Of a stretch of DNA of 64,000 bases, positions 12,970-27,900 are shown piece by piece; the first letter of the stretch is position 1; the number at the start of each line of letters is the position of its first letter. A program made the translations under genes and the position numbers. The stretch lies in assembly GCA_000708835.1 (NCBI GenBank), contig DF236975.1:186001-250000 (forward strand), read 5' to 3'. The stretch comes from Klebsormidium nitens. Taxonomy: Eukaryota; Streptophyta; Klebsormidiophyceae; Klebsormidiales; Klebsormidiaceae. The notes under the pieces were generated by a model. It saw only the letters and a program-made list of their open reading frames with translations, did not search any database and was not told the origin of the DNA.

Positions 12970-15900
12970 CTACTCCAAAGAAAGGACGGGAGGCGGAAGG
13001 AGGGCTTGTCGGAAGGTCTTCACGCACGTATCGAGAGCAGTGTTGGGCGGCCCACATATGCTCAACACGACCTGCGCGCGCGTTTTCAACGGGTGAGGAC
13101 ATCAAAAGACGAGATTGATACCAGATTCGCCTTTTCCTTTGTAAATATGGTTGCTGAGATATGCATGGTCATCAAATCTTGCTATGCGATTGAGAAAATG
13201 TTAGGCATCTGCAACAGACAGAGGACAATCTCGCAAAAAACTTAGGAATCTCGCGAAGGGCCACCTGTCGTTCCTAGATTCGGAATTGAACGATTCAGCC
13301 TCTGGTCTTACCGGAAGGAAGACGAGGCCGTGTAAGGCCCCCAGAATTACCAGACCGAAGTACATGCGGAAGTAGTAGATCTGCAAAACCGGTCACGAGC
13401 GAGGAATGCGTCAAGAGGAAACGACGTCATGCTGACAAAACAAGGCGGCGCGGCGTGCGATCGTGATCTGAATGAGGTCGCACTTTTAGAATTCAGAATC
13501 CACGAGATGTTGCCAGATTTGCATCAAGTGTCACCCTCCTACGAACCGGTTTTCGGAGATTCCCAACGGACCAGCATGCCTTCGCAGCACGAGTAGATTC
13601 CATCACAATCAACGCGCAACCTAACCATTTTATCAGAGGGGTGCCCGCTTAGCTGGCCGGCGCCTCTCTAGAACATGTTGCGACAAACTTAGCTTGATCG
13701 CATCACTCATCCTGAATGAACGGCCCGGCACAGTGAGTGGGCTCAGAATCTCTGCATCGCTTCTCCTTCGGTCCGATGCAGACAGGTTGGATGAACGGAA
13801 TTCTCACCACAAAGATCTCAGACCTCGCAAAGAGGAGGACGAGCACTCCCGCAAACTTGGTCAGCGTGATGCCGCTGCGCGCAGAGGACGACAAAGAAAG
13901 ACTGTAAATGTTGAATGCAAAGCAGTGGTCAAAAGGCCTCAGCTTTTCAAACACGCCAGCAGAGGAATCTGTCCGTATGATACCAGCAGGGAGTCTTGAA
14001 ATCCAGAAAACACAAGCGAGAGAGCGCGGAGAGATACAGGGCGCAGATGCAGTGCCGTTCGGTCGGCAAAAGAGGTGATTCTCCTGAATGTTAAGGGTTA
14101 GACTCGCAGAATTGCGAACGAGAATGGCCCCTGCCTGACGTTGTTTTGCATTGTCAAGCCAGTCTTTCGAGGCACGCGGATCATTTGCTTCGCTCAGCAC
14201 TACCAGTGCTGGGCGACTCGGCATGGTCTTTTGGGACTGGGCGACGGATCGGGGCCAGAACAACGATCCGCCTTTCTCATAGACAGATTGTCTTTATCGA
14301 ACGTCAGAGGTTTCGAAATAGAACTGCACTTTACCTGAAGACCGAAGACCCCATCGTCATAAGCGCGTGCGTCGCCCTTTCTTGCCGCGTGCCGTATGCG
14401 CCCTATACCAACAAGGAACGGGACACTTATTAGGGTTTTCCGCTTGTTAAGGTTCCAGGGTCAAAGGGGTTTAGGGTCAGATTGAGCAAGCCCAATGTAA
14501 AGTAGCTCCTTCGCTCATAACATGGTGAGCAAAATGCTTGACCAGAAGCATCCTTTCGACTCCAACTCTTGTCACGATATTGGCCGAGCAATCGACCAGG
14601 GAATACCAGTCTGCTCAACCAGCATGAAGAAGCCATTGCAGATTGCTCTGACACGTGTGACCTTGTTTCGTGCTCATATATTTGAGCGAGGGCGCAACGC
14701 TGCAAATTTTTGGAAGCGAGACCGCGCTTAGCTACAGGGCACTCTCAGGCTTAAGACTGGTGCCCTTTAATGCGTGGCAGATCTTATCCGAATCTACTCG
14801 ATCCGCAATCTTGCGAATCGCACAGGTTTTCAAATGACGCATGTACTCGCCGTGACAAGTCAATGAATTGGCACATTGCTTCAAAATACGTACAACCTCT
14901 GAAAGAGAGCACGCGGGCAGGTAACGTGTAAGACGCTTGTTGTGGTCTTGCGACGCTCGACGCGAGAGTCAGCGGTGCACTTACTGCGAATGCGTGCGTG
15001 ATATGTACACAGAACTCGACGCCGATCCCGATGGACATGACCAGGTTTACCACGGAGATGGCGTTCAGCTGGATGCCCCACAGATACATCAGCCCCTGCG
15101 CCAGGGAAAGAATTGCATCAAGCCTCGCTTCATGGTTAAAAAAAAAAGCGCTTTCAAAGGCATTCGGTATCAGCCCAGCCCTAAAAAAAGATTGTCGGGT
15201 CTTTGAAGCTGATGAACTCTTTTTTCAGGACTGGAGAGGGCAGAACAGGGTTCCGTTCGGTCTCACACGTGTTGAAATATCAACCGCCCACGTAAATGTT
15301 CCAAATCTGCGTACCCTTGACAGACAAGAGGAGATAAGAAAGATCTTGAGAATCAAAGCATTCGAGAAGATTCAAGTCGGGAGAGGCAAGCCATTCCGAC
15401 AGTACCTTGTCGTCGAGATAGACTCCTTGAACCACGTGCAACAGATTTCCAGGTGAAGCAACAGGATCTTTCCCAGACCCCAATCATGTTGGACTACGGC
15501 ACAAAAGCGAGGCAAAAAAGTGAGATGCTAGGAGGACAGCTTGACTGTCAAACTCACCATTAAGTCGACGACGATTGCGGCAAGAACGCCGATGATGACC
15601 GTTGACGTCCAAAGGCTGAGGGTGATGAGCCAGCACACCAGAAACACGGCAGCTGCACAAGCAGAAGAAAATGAAGTTCTCCTTTTGTACACAGTCAGGC
15701 TAACCACTGGTCGTTGTGTCCTGACTCTGATCCTTAAACGACTTCAACGGGCCTCTGGGCTGAAGGAGGGCCTGACTGGACGGAGCGAACCGAGGCTCAA
15801 ATAGTAGCGACCCAGCAGAAAAAGCGCGCCCTTTTGAGGAAAACGAAAGACGCTGTGTTCCCGGGCCAAGCAATGAGAAGGCTCCACGTGGGCTACTAAC

Positions 15901-18900
15901 ACAGCGAAGCAATCAGTGGCTTTCACAGCTCGCAACTTGACCAGACGTTCCTGAGCAGGCTTTCCAGTTTATCACGACGGCAAGCCTAGCAAGCAAAACC
16001 AGGATTCTCTCTCAACTGTCTGCTCAGGTCCCAATCCAATGCTACGATTTCTGACGGGTTTGTCCGCATGTGTTCGCACCTGTGGCAAGTGCGAGGCTGG
16101 TCACGGCGGTCCGCATGATGTCCAGGTACTGCTCGAAGAAGATGTAGAAGACGGAGTACGCGAAGACCTTGACCTGTGAGCGGTACAACGATCGGGTTTA
16201 GGGTTGAGGATTTTAGGGTTAGGGTCAGGGTTTTACATTTCAGTGACCAGACTAGAAAGAACGAACGAGTTGCGCCATGGAGGGGCGGCAAGCAAATATG
16301 ACAAGGGACGTAGGGTTCAAACAATGTTCGAAAAAAGAGAGAAAGCGACACCAACGTGCTGGCTGCGAGCGGAAAGGCTGAATGAGAGCATCAGAGACAG
16401 CAGCCATATAGATACAGTCTGCTGTTCAGACTCGAGACGGCATTCTTGGGCTTGTAGTCGGGCGTATCTCTTTGTACAAACTAATCGCAATAATGTAACG
16501 GCTTCAGAGACCACGCTTCTCGCCTCTCCCTCTGGCGCGCTTCTCTCGCATATAGCTCACCGTTATGCCAATGCACCAACGCCGTTGATAAGCATTGGAC
16601 AACCCTACCCTCCGCTCAAGCTCACCATCCTACACGAGTCCCCTCTTCTATCCCAATGTCCGTGCAGAAGCGTTTGTGATCAGCACCATCTTCTCCTAAC
16701 AAAGCAGAAGTGATTGGTTACATGCAAAAACGCTGCGACTTGAAAACCATTTGATACGAGAAAGGGAAAGAGGGAATCTTGTTGCCACCTTGAGCTTTTC
16801 CGACGCCCTGTCCACAAACTCGCGCGCCGCCCGCAGCGCCTCGACGAAGTCTGTCTGCGTCCGCATCGGCGTGTGGTACGTGCGGAACTCGGACGCCCGG
16901 ATGACGTCATCTTCGAGCCCCGTGACGTCAAGGCTGTGGCTGTAGGCCCCGTGGCCGCCTTTGGCGCAGTCGGCGGAGGGCACAGCCGCAAGGAACCAGG
17001 GGAGCTTCTCGCGGAAAGCGGCGTCGGTGGGGCGGCCGTCGGTGAGATCCGCCGGAATGAAGCACTGCGGACAGAAGTGGATGCTTTTGTATTTCAGGCT
17101 TCAGAATCTTAGGGACTAGCTTCGAGGTTTCGATGATTTCAGGTTCCGCAAGATAAGCCGCGTCGCTGGGGCGGCCGTCGGTTAGGTACGCTAGGTTTGA
17201 TGAGAACAGCATTTCAGCATGTCAGAATAGGATTTCACCGAGTCCTGCGTGCGATCGAAAGCCATTGTATCAACATCAAATAGGAGTTCACTGGTTCCAA
17301 GAACCTCCAACGCACTTTCAGGGCTCTGAAACCCCACAACGCAATCTCAGAGTTGTGAAATCCAAAATTCCTGAATCCTGACTCTGGATTGCCGAGTTCT
17401 GAAAATCCGCAACTTACCGTAGTGCAGTTTGCGCACACAGTGTACTGCGTGCAGTCGAACGCTCCTTCCGGACAGCACGGCGGCTGGTCGTCCGGCGGGC
17501 AGTAGTCCCCGTCCGAAAACTGGCGGCAGCAGCCGAACGCGTTCGGGGAGAGCCACGTCAGAAAGTCGTCCAGCCACGACGCTGCGGGCCGCGCAATGAA
17601 TGTGGCGGTTGGATCGAGGGACGCGCGGGTCACCTGGGATAGCAGAAGCGGGGTGATATGAGTGCGAAAACCCTTAAATGCAAAACCTTAAAACCCTAAA
17701 GACCTATGAAGAACGGCACTTCAAGGTGGAGACCAAGATTGAAGTGTATTATTGCAAAAGTAGGTCCCAGACATGTGCTGGGGGGTGAGGAAAAGTCAAA
17801 GAAGCCGCTTTTGAGACGACTTGGTTTTCAATTCAGGACCACTTGAACCCTTTGACCCAGTTTTGGGAAAAAGCTGGAGAGCAGCTACGCTATCATTCAA
17901 AAGGACGAAGACAACCTACCCTGTCGTCTGTTCCCGAAGTCTGCGTTTCTGCGCAAGTAAATGGAAAAAGCAGACCATAGAAAACGAAACCAAACGAAGT
18001 ATGGGGCCCTCAGAGATCGGGTAATTAAGAGCGCTCACTTCGTTGAGCAGCGAGTCAGCATCACAGCCGCTGACGGAACAAAGCCGGTTGGTCTGGTTGC
18101 TGGCAGTGCTGAAGTTGTAGTCCTCGACAATTAGGAACATGGGCGGGCCAACACGCAGATACTCCGTGATGTTGCTGAAGTAGCCCTGGAGAAACAGGGT
18201 TCAAGATATTCAGTGTCAGCAGTTACGAGCAATCAATCGTGGAACGTAGAATTTCCAAACGTCAGCTTCTGGGGTTTGGGTCCCGGCCAGCGAGTGCAAG
18301 CGCACCGACATAAATGCAGCGCATAATGTCGCCGAAAGATTTAATCAAGCGTTTCGTTCTTTGGAAAGAAGGCGAAGTGGGACGGATTCTGCTTTACAAA
18401 CATCCTTTGTAAACGAAGACTCCGCGAATTTGCTGCGACTTGCGCTTGAGCTTGTCACAGAAACAGGTTCGCTTTCGTTTCTATCGGTGTCTCTTCGCTC
18501 TCACTTGTGCCGGCTTCGCTATGGTTGTCTCGCTCCAAGAACCAAAACTTTCCCTTGAGGTTCCAAGAACCCGGAGATTGATCGTATCGCTCTTACCTGC
18601 AGATATGAATCTCTCGGCAGCGCCACTTGCTGCTCGAGCCCCGGGGAAATGCGCGAGGCCAGGCCGATAGAGGTGAACAGCAGCGCACCGAAAAATACTA
18701 GAACGGCGGCCTTGACGGCGGGAAGGCTCAGCACAGGGGCGTGGAAGTCCTGCAAGAATTATAAGATGGTGTGTCAGCATCCGTTGATAGTGACGTAGGG
18801 AACGTTGGTGAGTCGAGGAGGTTGTGTGGACCAGCTTGGATATTCTTTTGTGTGTGTTTGCGAGTTGGTCCAGCACTAGATGGCATCGAACAAATACGAG

Positions 18901-21900
18901 CCTCCTAGACAGATGCGCTTTGGTGTTCTGGGAAAGGGAAACCCTTTGTAGCGCTCTTTTCAGATGCCAGCGCAGCGACTGTCCAGAACCTCATCACATG
19001 TTTCAAACCAGATTCCTCTATTTACTTGATAAGAAGGACTGCTGGCAGCGAAGCAGATGCCTGCCGCGTAAGTGTCATCCTTGTAAGTCTTACTTAAACG
19101 ATCCGCTATCAGACTTCAGGATGTTCACTCTGACCGCTCCTTCTTACTGACTTGGCATCTTAGCTTGTTTTGAAAGGGAAGCTCCTTACCTCCATGTATC
19201 GCTCCAGCAGGCTCCGCGGCCGCGCCTCTTCCACCGTGGCCACTTCCCTGCCCGCCATGCGTAAGCAGGGCAGGCAGTCGACGCGGCCGCTCTCGGCTCG
19301 CCGGAAGTCGAGCGTAACCAGGGCGACAAAGGCCGTCACCTGGAGCAAAAAGTCCAGAAACACCGCCAGCGCTGCAGCGAAGGAAAGGCGGTAAAGAGTT
19401 GCTTGAGATATGTAGAAATGGCTTGTGCTTGTTTGCAGAAGAACCACGGCGAGGTCGTGCTGGTGTCGGCGAAGAAAGCGCTCGACGAGGGGTCTGTTAA
19501 AAGAGTTGAAGTGGCGAAAAGGATTGTGCTGTGGTCGACAGCATTACGAGGACTAGAAAGGGTTAGTAGGGCTTGCACAAGCGAGTGCAGGAGAGCACCC
19601 GGAAGCATTGGGCGAAAAGCTTGAGAGATTCGCAAACATGCATAACTTTGATTGTTTGGGATCCGAAGCTGACGTACGAAAGCTTGCCGTGGGTCCGCCC
19701 AAGAAAGATCGTGCGTCAAACGTCCAACTCTGGCCCAACCTCTCAACAACCACACCATCCACAGAGACTCTTGAATCCCTCTGATTCTGGGCGCCTGCTT
19801 GTTGACCAGTTGCTGCCGTTGACAAAGAACCCAAGCTACGAGTAATCAAGTAAAGCTCACCCGCAAAGAGCGAGAAGACCTGGCAGGCCGGCATGGGCGT
19901 CAGCGTCCCGACTCCGAACGCCATGACCTCCGCCAGACTGGCCAAAGTAATGGAAGGCCCCGCCTCGGCAAGCGCACCCCCGGCGCGCTTCTCTAGGGGA
20001 AGATCCAAAGGCTGGCGCTTCAGGGCGTGCACCAGAATGCACATGTTATCTACTCCGACCTGCAAATGGGATATGATTTGTGAGCTATCTTCACCGACAT
20101 AAGAATCGCTGAGATTTGGTCAAAGTGGACCAGGTAACGTGAGCAGGTGCTCTGACGGCCTCGGATCGGAGACTGACTGCCCGTGAGTATGGGCAGAAGG
20201 GCGCTGTGCTTGTTTGCAAACTTCTCATTTTGAAAGGCGGAGCTTGCGAAGCTTCGTGGCAAGGTACAGGGCGGCCTATCTCTTGTGGTGCAAAGGAGAT
20301 GATTCTTGGCAACTTGCTCGAACCAGAAAAAGGACAAACTCACTTCGCAGTGGGTGTCTGGTGAGACACGGTAGATGTGATATAGGTGGACAAGGTCTAC
20401 GATTGAAAGACGGAAGCAAATGGCCGTCAAGCTGGCCAGAGAGAGGCCGATCTCACTTTGTAAAATGGCAGATCCTGGTGGCTTTCAGTGGACCACGACG
20501 CAGTTTTTCGCAAGCACTTGCGGATGTCCCCATCACTGCCACTAAGATCAGCTAGTGTCGATTGCTACTTGCAGAATTCAGTGATCAAAGATTACATCCG
20601 CACACCCCTTAGCACAATGCGTTCAAGTTTAACAGACTCACAGCTTCATTGCTCGACACCAGATACTTTGACAAGAACCGGTACGATAGCTTGAGAAACA
20701 CGTCACAAAAGCTGCTCTCCATGACCTCGTCGGCAGGCAAGAACTGGACAAAAAAGTGCTTGTTACAAACATGATTATGTCAATAATGATGACACCTTTC
20801 TCGCCTGACGACGAGAGAAGCAATCGTCAGATGCAGCACTTGTCGCGAAACGGCTGTGCGATAATCTCTTTACCTAAAAGGAGCGGCATCAGAAAGAAAG
20901 ACCAAGATGGGGAAATGCCCATGCGAACCTTGTCCTAGCCACCCACCCGCAAAACGTCCAAATGAAAGAGCAAGCTTGGCATGTTGCGCGAGAAACAGGT
21001 TGTTCCTGACGAACTAGGGGAATAATCCCCGGCATCCCTGGAACAGTGGTCCAATTCAGGGAAACAAGTTTTGAAAGTGTTGGTGAGCTGGTAGCTTTCG
21101 GTTCAGCATTTGAACGAGGTCGAAGCGGTTGAAAGACGCATGGCGCGTTGGACAGCCACAATAGTTACGAAACAGCCGATGCTAGGGCCGTCAAATCAGC
21201 TCAGCCTTACCCAGCTTGGGTGTAAAGATGAACGTGCAGTGATGAACTCTGAAACCGCAAGCAAAGATCTGTTCTGCTTTGTCCGGTCGTCTTATAGATG
21301 GCTTCGCTGCATTTCAAACCTAGTATTTTGGACGCATTCGAGTACGACCAGAGTCCGGCCAAGCAAACCATGCAAGAGAGCTTCTGGCAACACCCACCGA
21401 GAAGAGGATTTTGCGTTCATGATTCTGTTTCTTAAAAGGCTAAGGTCTCGACAGAGCAGAGCTCTTCCCTGCGTCACGTGTAGAACGAGATGTCCATTTG
21501 AGGACACAATCTGCATCAAGGGTTCTGCTGCTTGGCTGTTTCGGCAGCGAGCACAAACTCAGGATGAATTGCAGGACATGATGTACCTTGAGAGCAGGTT
21601 CACCAGCTACAGCCGGATTGTGCCAGGATAGCACCCCAGGCATACGTCACCGAAGATATGACGAGCACATGACAATCGGAGTCCAAAAGCAGCATTCTGA
21701 GCTATTGAGATTGTGGGTAGCGAACCCTCTGGATGACTCATCCTTGCCGCAACACTCGAAGCAAACAGATAATAAATAGGTGTGCCGGCGGCAAGCACAA
21801 CCCTTCGAACGACAAGCACACATACAGATAAGAGGTGAGAGTGAGTCCGTAGCTTAGTGGAGTGGCCTGAGCAATGGTTTGCATCCTCAAGCCATGTTGA

Positions 21901-24900
21901 GCCCGGCACAGAGGAATTTAACGTAGTCGTCTAGATTGTCAAGCGCACGTTTGCGACTTTGACTTGACGGAGTTCTCAAGAAAAAAGGGACACCCAGAGT
22001 CAAACGGAGGTGGTGTCCTGTGGTACAACGCTCAACTCAGGAACACAGGTCCTTGGCCACTTCACAAAAAAACGTGCGACGCAGTTGACAATAGAATGAG
22101 GACTGCAAAGCAAATCGGAAAGGAAATTTGCAGCTCATACGCCCTTCAACGAGTGACCATCTGACGGAAGTTGGCAACGTTACATCCAGTGATTGGTTGA
22201 CAATCTGCCTATGAAACCCACGCCAGCTCCCTGGACCTGAGACTGCACGAAAAGTCAGAATCTGGTCTGGTGGCTAGTAATACACTTTGGCATCAGTCTC
22301 CATCGCGGCATACCTCTGGGCCGGCCCAGTGCAGGCGTCGTCTTGGCCATTCTTCCTGTGAGCGCCGGTTATTCGCTTCCGATGAGATACGATATCGAGA
22401 AATCGACTGCGCAACTAATGACAATGAAAGCACTTCAACCGTTTCAATCTTATTCTTGTTGAAATGGCGCAAGCTGCCCAAAGACAGCCTCGACAAAGGA
22501 GAAGGCTTCGAGAAGTGACGCTGGTACGATCAGAGAGACTCCAATGGGCTCGGCTTCCTGTAGGAGAAGCCCCCCGCAAAGGTTTGCAGAAGCGTTGACC
22601 GACATATTCGCTAGCAAGCTGTCAATAGCCCGCCCTTTGTGGGTAACCCATAGCCCCGTTATTGAGACGGTATTCCTCGAAGGGCGCAAGAAGCGAATTT
22701 CACAATGCAGCTTCAACAAGTACCTGCTATATATGGGCTCGAAGAGCCCAACGTAAACTTTCCTTGCCGCAACTTGCAATTGACAAGCTTTAACTAAGCC
22801 CGACCGGACCTTCTTCTGAGGATATGATGGGCGAGTACAGAGTGTCGTTGCAGGATACGACGATGCAGCTCGTCGCGGCATCTTTGCAAGCACACTCTCA
22901 CGTTCTGATTGCCAATCATAGGCTGCCAACGTGCACACCGGAAAACATCCATACGGTCACCCGGCTAAGAAGGATGTGAAGCATGTCAAGTACGAAAGGG
23001 GACCAAAGAAGAATGTGGCCTCGTATTGCACACAGCAGCAGGATTGGAACCACTTGGAGGACCCACCTTGCCTATAACTTCACTGCCTTCTAAGAGTATT
23101 TGCTGAATGAGGAGAGACCACGTCTGTGGATAACACGTGGCAAAAACAGCATCGTTTGCGGTCTGCCCAAGGCCGTCACAAAGGCATCTGAAAGTAACTG
23201 AAGAAATACTTGAAGGAAAACACCGGCAAAGGACCAGAGAAACAAGCCTCATGAGCATGAAAGGTTGTAGTAGGTAGGCCTTCAGGATTTTGGGGCTAGC
23301 ACACGAATGCTAGCGCCACAGCCCTGCAGATCATTGCCCACTCTTGAAAACACCCGCCACTGAAAGCAACAGTAGAGGTAGCTGGCCTCGCCTCAAAGAG
23401 ACGGGAACCACAAGCAGACTTGCATCAGCTTTTCGTATGGCAGCCAACGTGCACAGATGCAAGGACAGTAAGGAAAGTTTAAGTACTCTTGAAGGACGTG
23501 CCTGAGCCCCAGAAAAATATAAAGCTAGCAGCCTCATCTCTGCAATTGTTTCCAACCTTTCCGACCAAGACAAGCGCAGACGAAAATCTGGAGGCTGATG
23601 AGATAACGTCGGAGATAGCAATGGCGACACCCGCCTTTGAAGGGCCCAGACTGTGGTTGTTTATGCAACAGTCTGACAGCAACCTTGACGAACTCAAAGA
23701 AGCGCTCAACATGAGAACGTGCATACGACTTGACGGTGCTGCCGAAGGTGCTCGATACAATTGTGTTGCTCAAGCAAGCAGAAGAGCAACGGCAAAGCTG
23801 GTTTGAGCATGAGAATCAGTTTCAGTCTTGTTGGGCTCACACGCTTGAGCGAATTGCGAAGAGGCCTACTATCAAAGACTTGGGCGCCGCATTTTACAAA
23901 GGTTTGAAGCCAACTCCAATACCTTTATAAGCGCCACACAATTCACAATTCCTTTCATCCAAAGGAACATTGTTCCAAGCGCAGAGGCTTGGCTTTCTTC
24001 CTGACTTACGCAAATGAAGCAGGCAGTGTATACGAGAAAGAAATCAAGAAACTAACTTCGAAACGAACGAGAACAGAACAGACAGGAAACAAGCAAACAA
24101 GCAGAGTGAATGGGTCAAGGTGAGCCTTTTCTCGGCTGGACGCAAGAAGCTACATCAACTTGCAGCGTCACTAACCAGCACTAGTGAGCAAAGAAAGTCA
24201 GAGCGCAGTCCATCCTGGCCTTGGAATTGAGTAGCTCGTTTCCAAATAGAAGCCCTTCAAGTGTTGGCAGTGAAAAAGGGCTTCCAAAATCGCTTACCAT
24301 GCAGCTCCACCGTCTATGTTATACAAGCAAAGCGCGATCCATGGCTTCGAAGTTGCAATCCTGCAAAATTATCCGATGGTACGAAGACGAAACCAAGGGA
24401 ACGCTGTTCACAAAAGAAGGCTCCGTGCCTCGTCAAGCGGTCCTTCTAAGCTTGAGCAATAATTTCAATCACCTCCCTATGTCATCACCGCTAAACAAAC
24501 AGTGTCCAGTGCAGCTGCATAATGGAGGCATGAAGACAAGGATGGATATTTCATGATGAAACCACGTTGTGGGGGGCCTGTCCTGATACACTGTTTCGTG
24601 AGCTTGACAATCGCTCACAGTACAGCTCGTCATTGCTGCGCAGTGTCTCGTAACGAACAACCAATCATGAAGAACGATACAAGATGTGTAACTGGCTTGT
24701 GCAGACGACCAAAAAAACGAAACGAAAGCCACGGAAACCTGGGTACAACTCAAGTTGAAAACAGATACCTATTGGAGAAGAATCAAGCAGGTAAAGCCGG
24801 TAGGTGTCATCCCGTCGCTCACAAGGCGTCAACGTGCGCACTCGGACCCGCTTGTCGCTTGATGGGGGAATCAAAAGACTTGCATCCAACTTTGCCTTCA

Positions 24901-27900
24901 ATCGGTGTTGCTCACGGGAGGCAAGAAGCTCACAACGAAGGATCAAGGAATGAGGTAGTGCTTGCGGACTTGTGCTTGTCGAGACTTGCACCGGTAATGT
25001 GTGGATGCTTTTGTTCCGATTAGTGTTTCAGAACAAGCAATGAAAGGTGCACTGAAACATCATGACCACCATGCTTGTGAAACTAAAGAAGCTGGGGCGT
25101 GGCATCGGTTTCCAGAGGTCCAACTGGCAAGGTGCCCACTGAGAGTTCGTCTTAACCGTCCCCAAAAACTCCGAAAAGCCGAAACAAATCTGCCGTTAAA
25201 ATGCCATACCCGGCAGGGCGCAAACTCCGTGCTTGCATCAGGAACATGTCAAGCCCTGACTGCTATCATGATTCCAGCACACAATTCGGGCGCTCTTTCA
25301 GATGACGTAAGGAAAGCTAATCCATTTGAATTCCATTTGACGGGTGCGACAGGTGGCTACATGCAACGGAGGACTTTCAATGTGGCAGCAAAAGTAAAGA
25401 TTTAATGAGAAAGGGGCATGTGGCTGTTAACTCCAATGGTGGGCATAACAAGCCGCCCAATGTTGGTGTGCTATCATCGTCTTTCGCAACCTCACAATTC
25501 CGCAAGAATGACTTGCGCAAAGATTGCCACCTTCCAAGAAGTGAGCGTGATCAACCCCGAAATTGGAGAGTTTCAATAACATTGTATCTCCTCCACGACC
25601 AGCAATACGAAGAAACGCCTGCTGTCACTGCGTGACAGCAGGTAAGTTGTTGCGCTGAAACCCTCAGGAACGGAAAAATGTCGACAAAAGGTGGGATCTC
25701 ATCTAAGAGAGGGAAGGTAGCTCACCGCCAGTACGAGGAAGGGGATGACTTCGACGATGATGAGGGTGGACTTGACGCCGAGTGCGCTGCACAGGCCCAC
25801 GGCGCCCAGTACTGACGCCACCACGATGAGGACACCGCTCAAGCCCAACACGACCTGCAATCACAGCGTTTGTCAGACAGATATTTTGTTGCTTCGCATC
25901 GGTCACCTTGCTTATAGACGAATGGACGGCTCACTGAACACGAAACATCTGCTCACTCCGCACGCTTAAAGTTGGGCAAAGCAAAGCTTTCTCAAGCTTG
26001 TCATCAGACCTGGCGCTTTCTCCGCTCTTCGATCTCTGCAAGGGACGTGGGGCGAAAAACGGGGTGTTGCTTCATCGCAAGCACCAACTTTCTTACCTTG
26101 GAGGTCACGTAGAAAGGGGCGACGCCCGGGGCGCGGTCGCCCAGCGTGAAGGAGATGTACACAAACATGACGAGGTAGCTCAACTGCACCAACAAAATGC
26201 GTCTCGCATCAGAAGAACGGCAAAGCATAGCAGAGTCGTCATCGTATTTGGAGCAAGCAGCCAACCCTTCCAGAGCGCTTACATACTCCGGCCGGAGATG
26301 ACGTAGGTACGAAGCCGAAAACTCTTCGTGGCCGAGTATGTGGCCGAGTATTACTATAGGCCAAAATCAAGGGGGGCCCAAGTTGCAGCAAGAATGAACG
26401 GTCAAGATCGTGCGGCTTGGACAGTTGCGAGCTCGCTCATCAGCGAACGGGCAATTGCACGAGTAACTCATAAAGGCGTTTTATCTTCTAAAGAAACGTG
26501 ACAACTCAAAGACCATTGAGTTTTAGCACTCACCACGACGGTAACAATGTCGGCGGTGCTCTCCCGAGTCAGCTCCGCTTCGATGGAGCTTTCGGAAGAG
26601 TAGGCCAGCGTGAGGCCCGCGTCGGCCGCCAGCTTCACCAGCTTGGACTGCAAGATACAATGCTTACGTCATCCTTACGTCCTTTTTTCTAGGCGGACAT
26701 TTCACCAACGTTTTCTTCACGTAATTTTAATCACAAGCCTGCAGGAACAGACGCGTTGGATTCGGTGTGACACTGTTCGCCCTATCTGGCGCCCCCATAG
26801 GGATATCATTCCGTCCAAGTCCGCCAGCTTCAAAAGGATAAATTGCGCGTAGCCGCAGCCGCAGCCGCAAACGTGCTGTCACGCTGACGTCAGTTTGGAT
26901 AGAAGTTGCCACTGGCTAATCTGTGAAATCACAACAAAGTCGTACGAACACGTCCGGGCCTATGTAGAGCCTTTTGCTGCCCAATACAACGTCGGTACCT
27001 CCTTAGCTGGTTGCATAAATCTACATTCAGCAACGTGGGCCCAGGTAGACACTCAGCTCAATTCTATCTATCTCCAAAATCATTTTGAAACAGAACCACA
27101 ATAGTGCCAACTCAATTGGACTGCCGTCCAAACCCCGCAGACAAGCTCACCTCCGTGAGGTTGACAAAGGCAGCCTCCCAGGCCTGCGCTGCCTGAATCT
27201 GCTCGCTCGACGAGTTGACCGAGTTGACAACCGGGAAGGTGATAACGAAAGCCGTGGCATCGGAGTAGTTGTTGCCCGGGAAGCCGCCGAGGACCACGTG
27301 GGGGTCCATGGGCGCCTTGAAGGCGCTCAAGCACGGCGCTGACGAGGAGTAGTGCTGGCAGCGGGAGCGCACACTTTGAGAGGGGCCTTAAAGAGGTCGT
27401 CAAGCCGCCGCGAAGTGCAGCGACACAACCAGTGCCAGATCTGCTTTGCAGTCAGCCGCGGTACGATTTGCTGACGTATTTTGCAGCGATAGTAAGCTCG
27501 AGAGTTTCACTCTGATGTCGCTTTTTGACGTCAGGAGTTACGGGTCCACAGGACGCCTACTGTAAACTCCGATCCGCTCAGGACTCCAATTCTGAGGGAA
27601 ATCAGGCATGGTGCTGACGTCAACTAGTGTTGCGACTACCAAAAGGTCATGTCGAGCTTGGCCTGCTGTTTCAGCGTAGCCCGCATGCGGGAGAATAGCA
27701 CCCTTGCGGAAGTTTGTCCAAAAAGTTCCGATCCGCCAGGACTTTTGACCGACCCCATATGTGCAGTGGGGCTGGTTGTCACCGCATCGAACGTGTCTCA
27801 ATCACTTCAGACGACTTGAAAACGTCACACAACTTTGCGGACTAGGATGAAGCGGCCACTTTGGAAACAGAGATCCCCCTGCTTCAAGACCCCGATCAAG

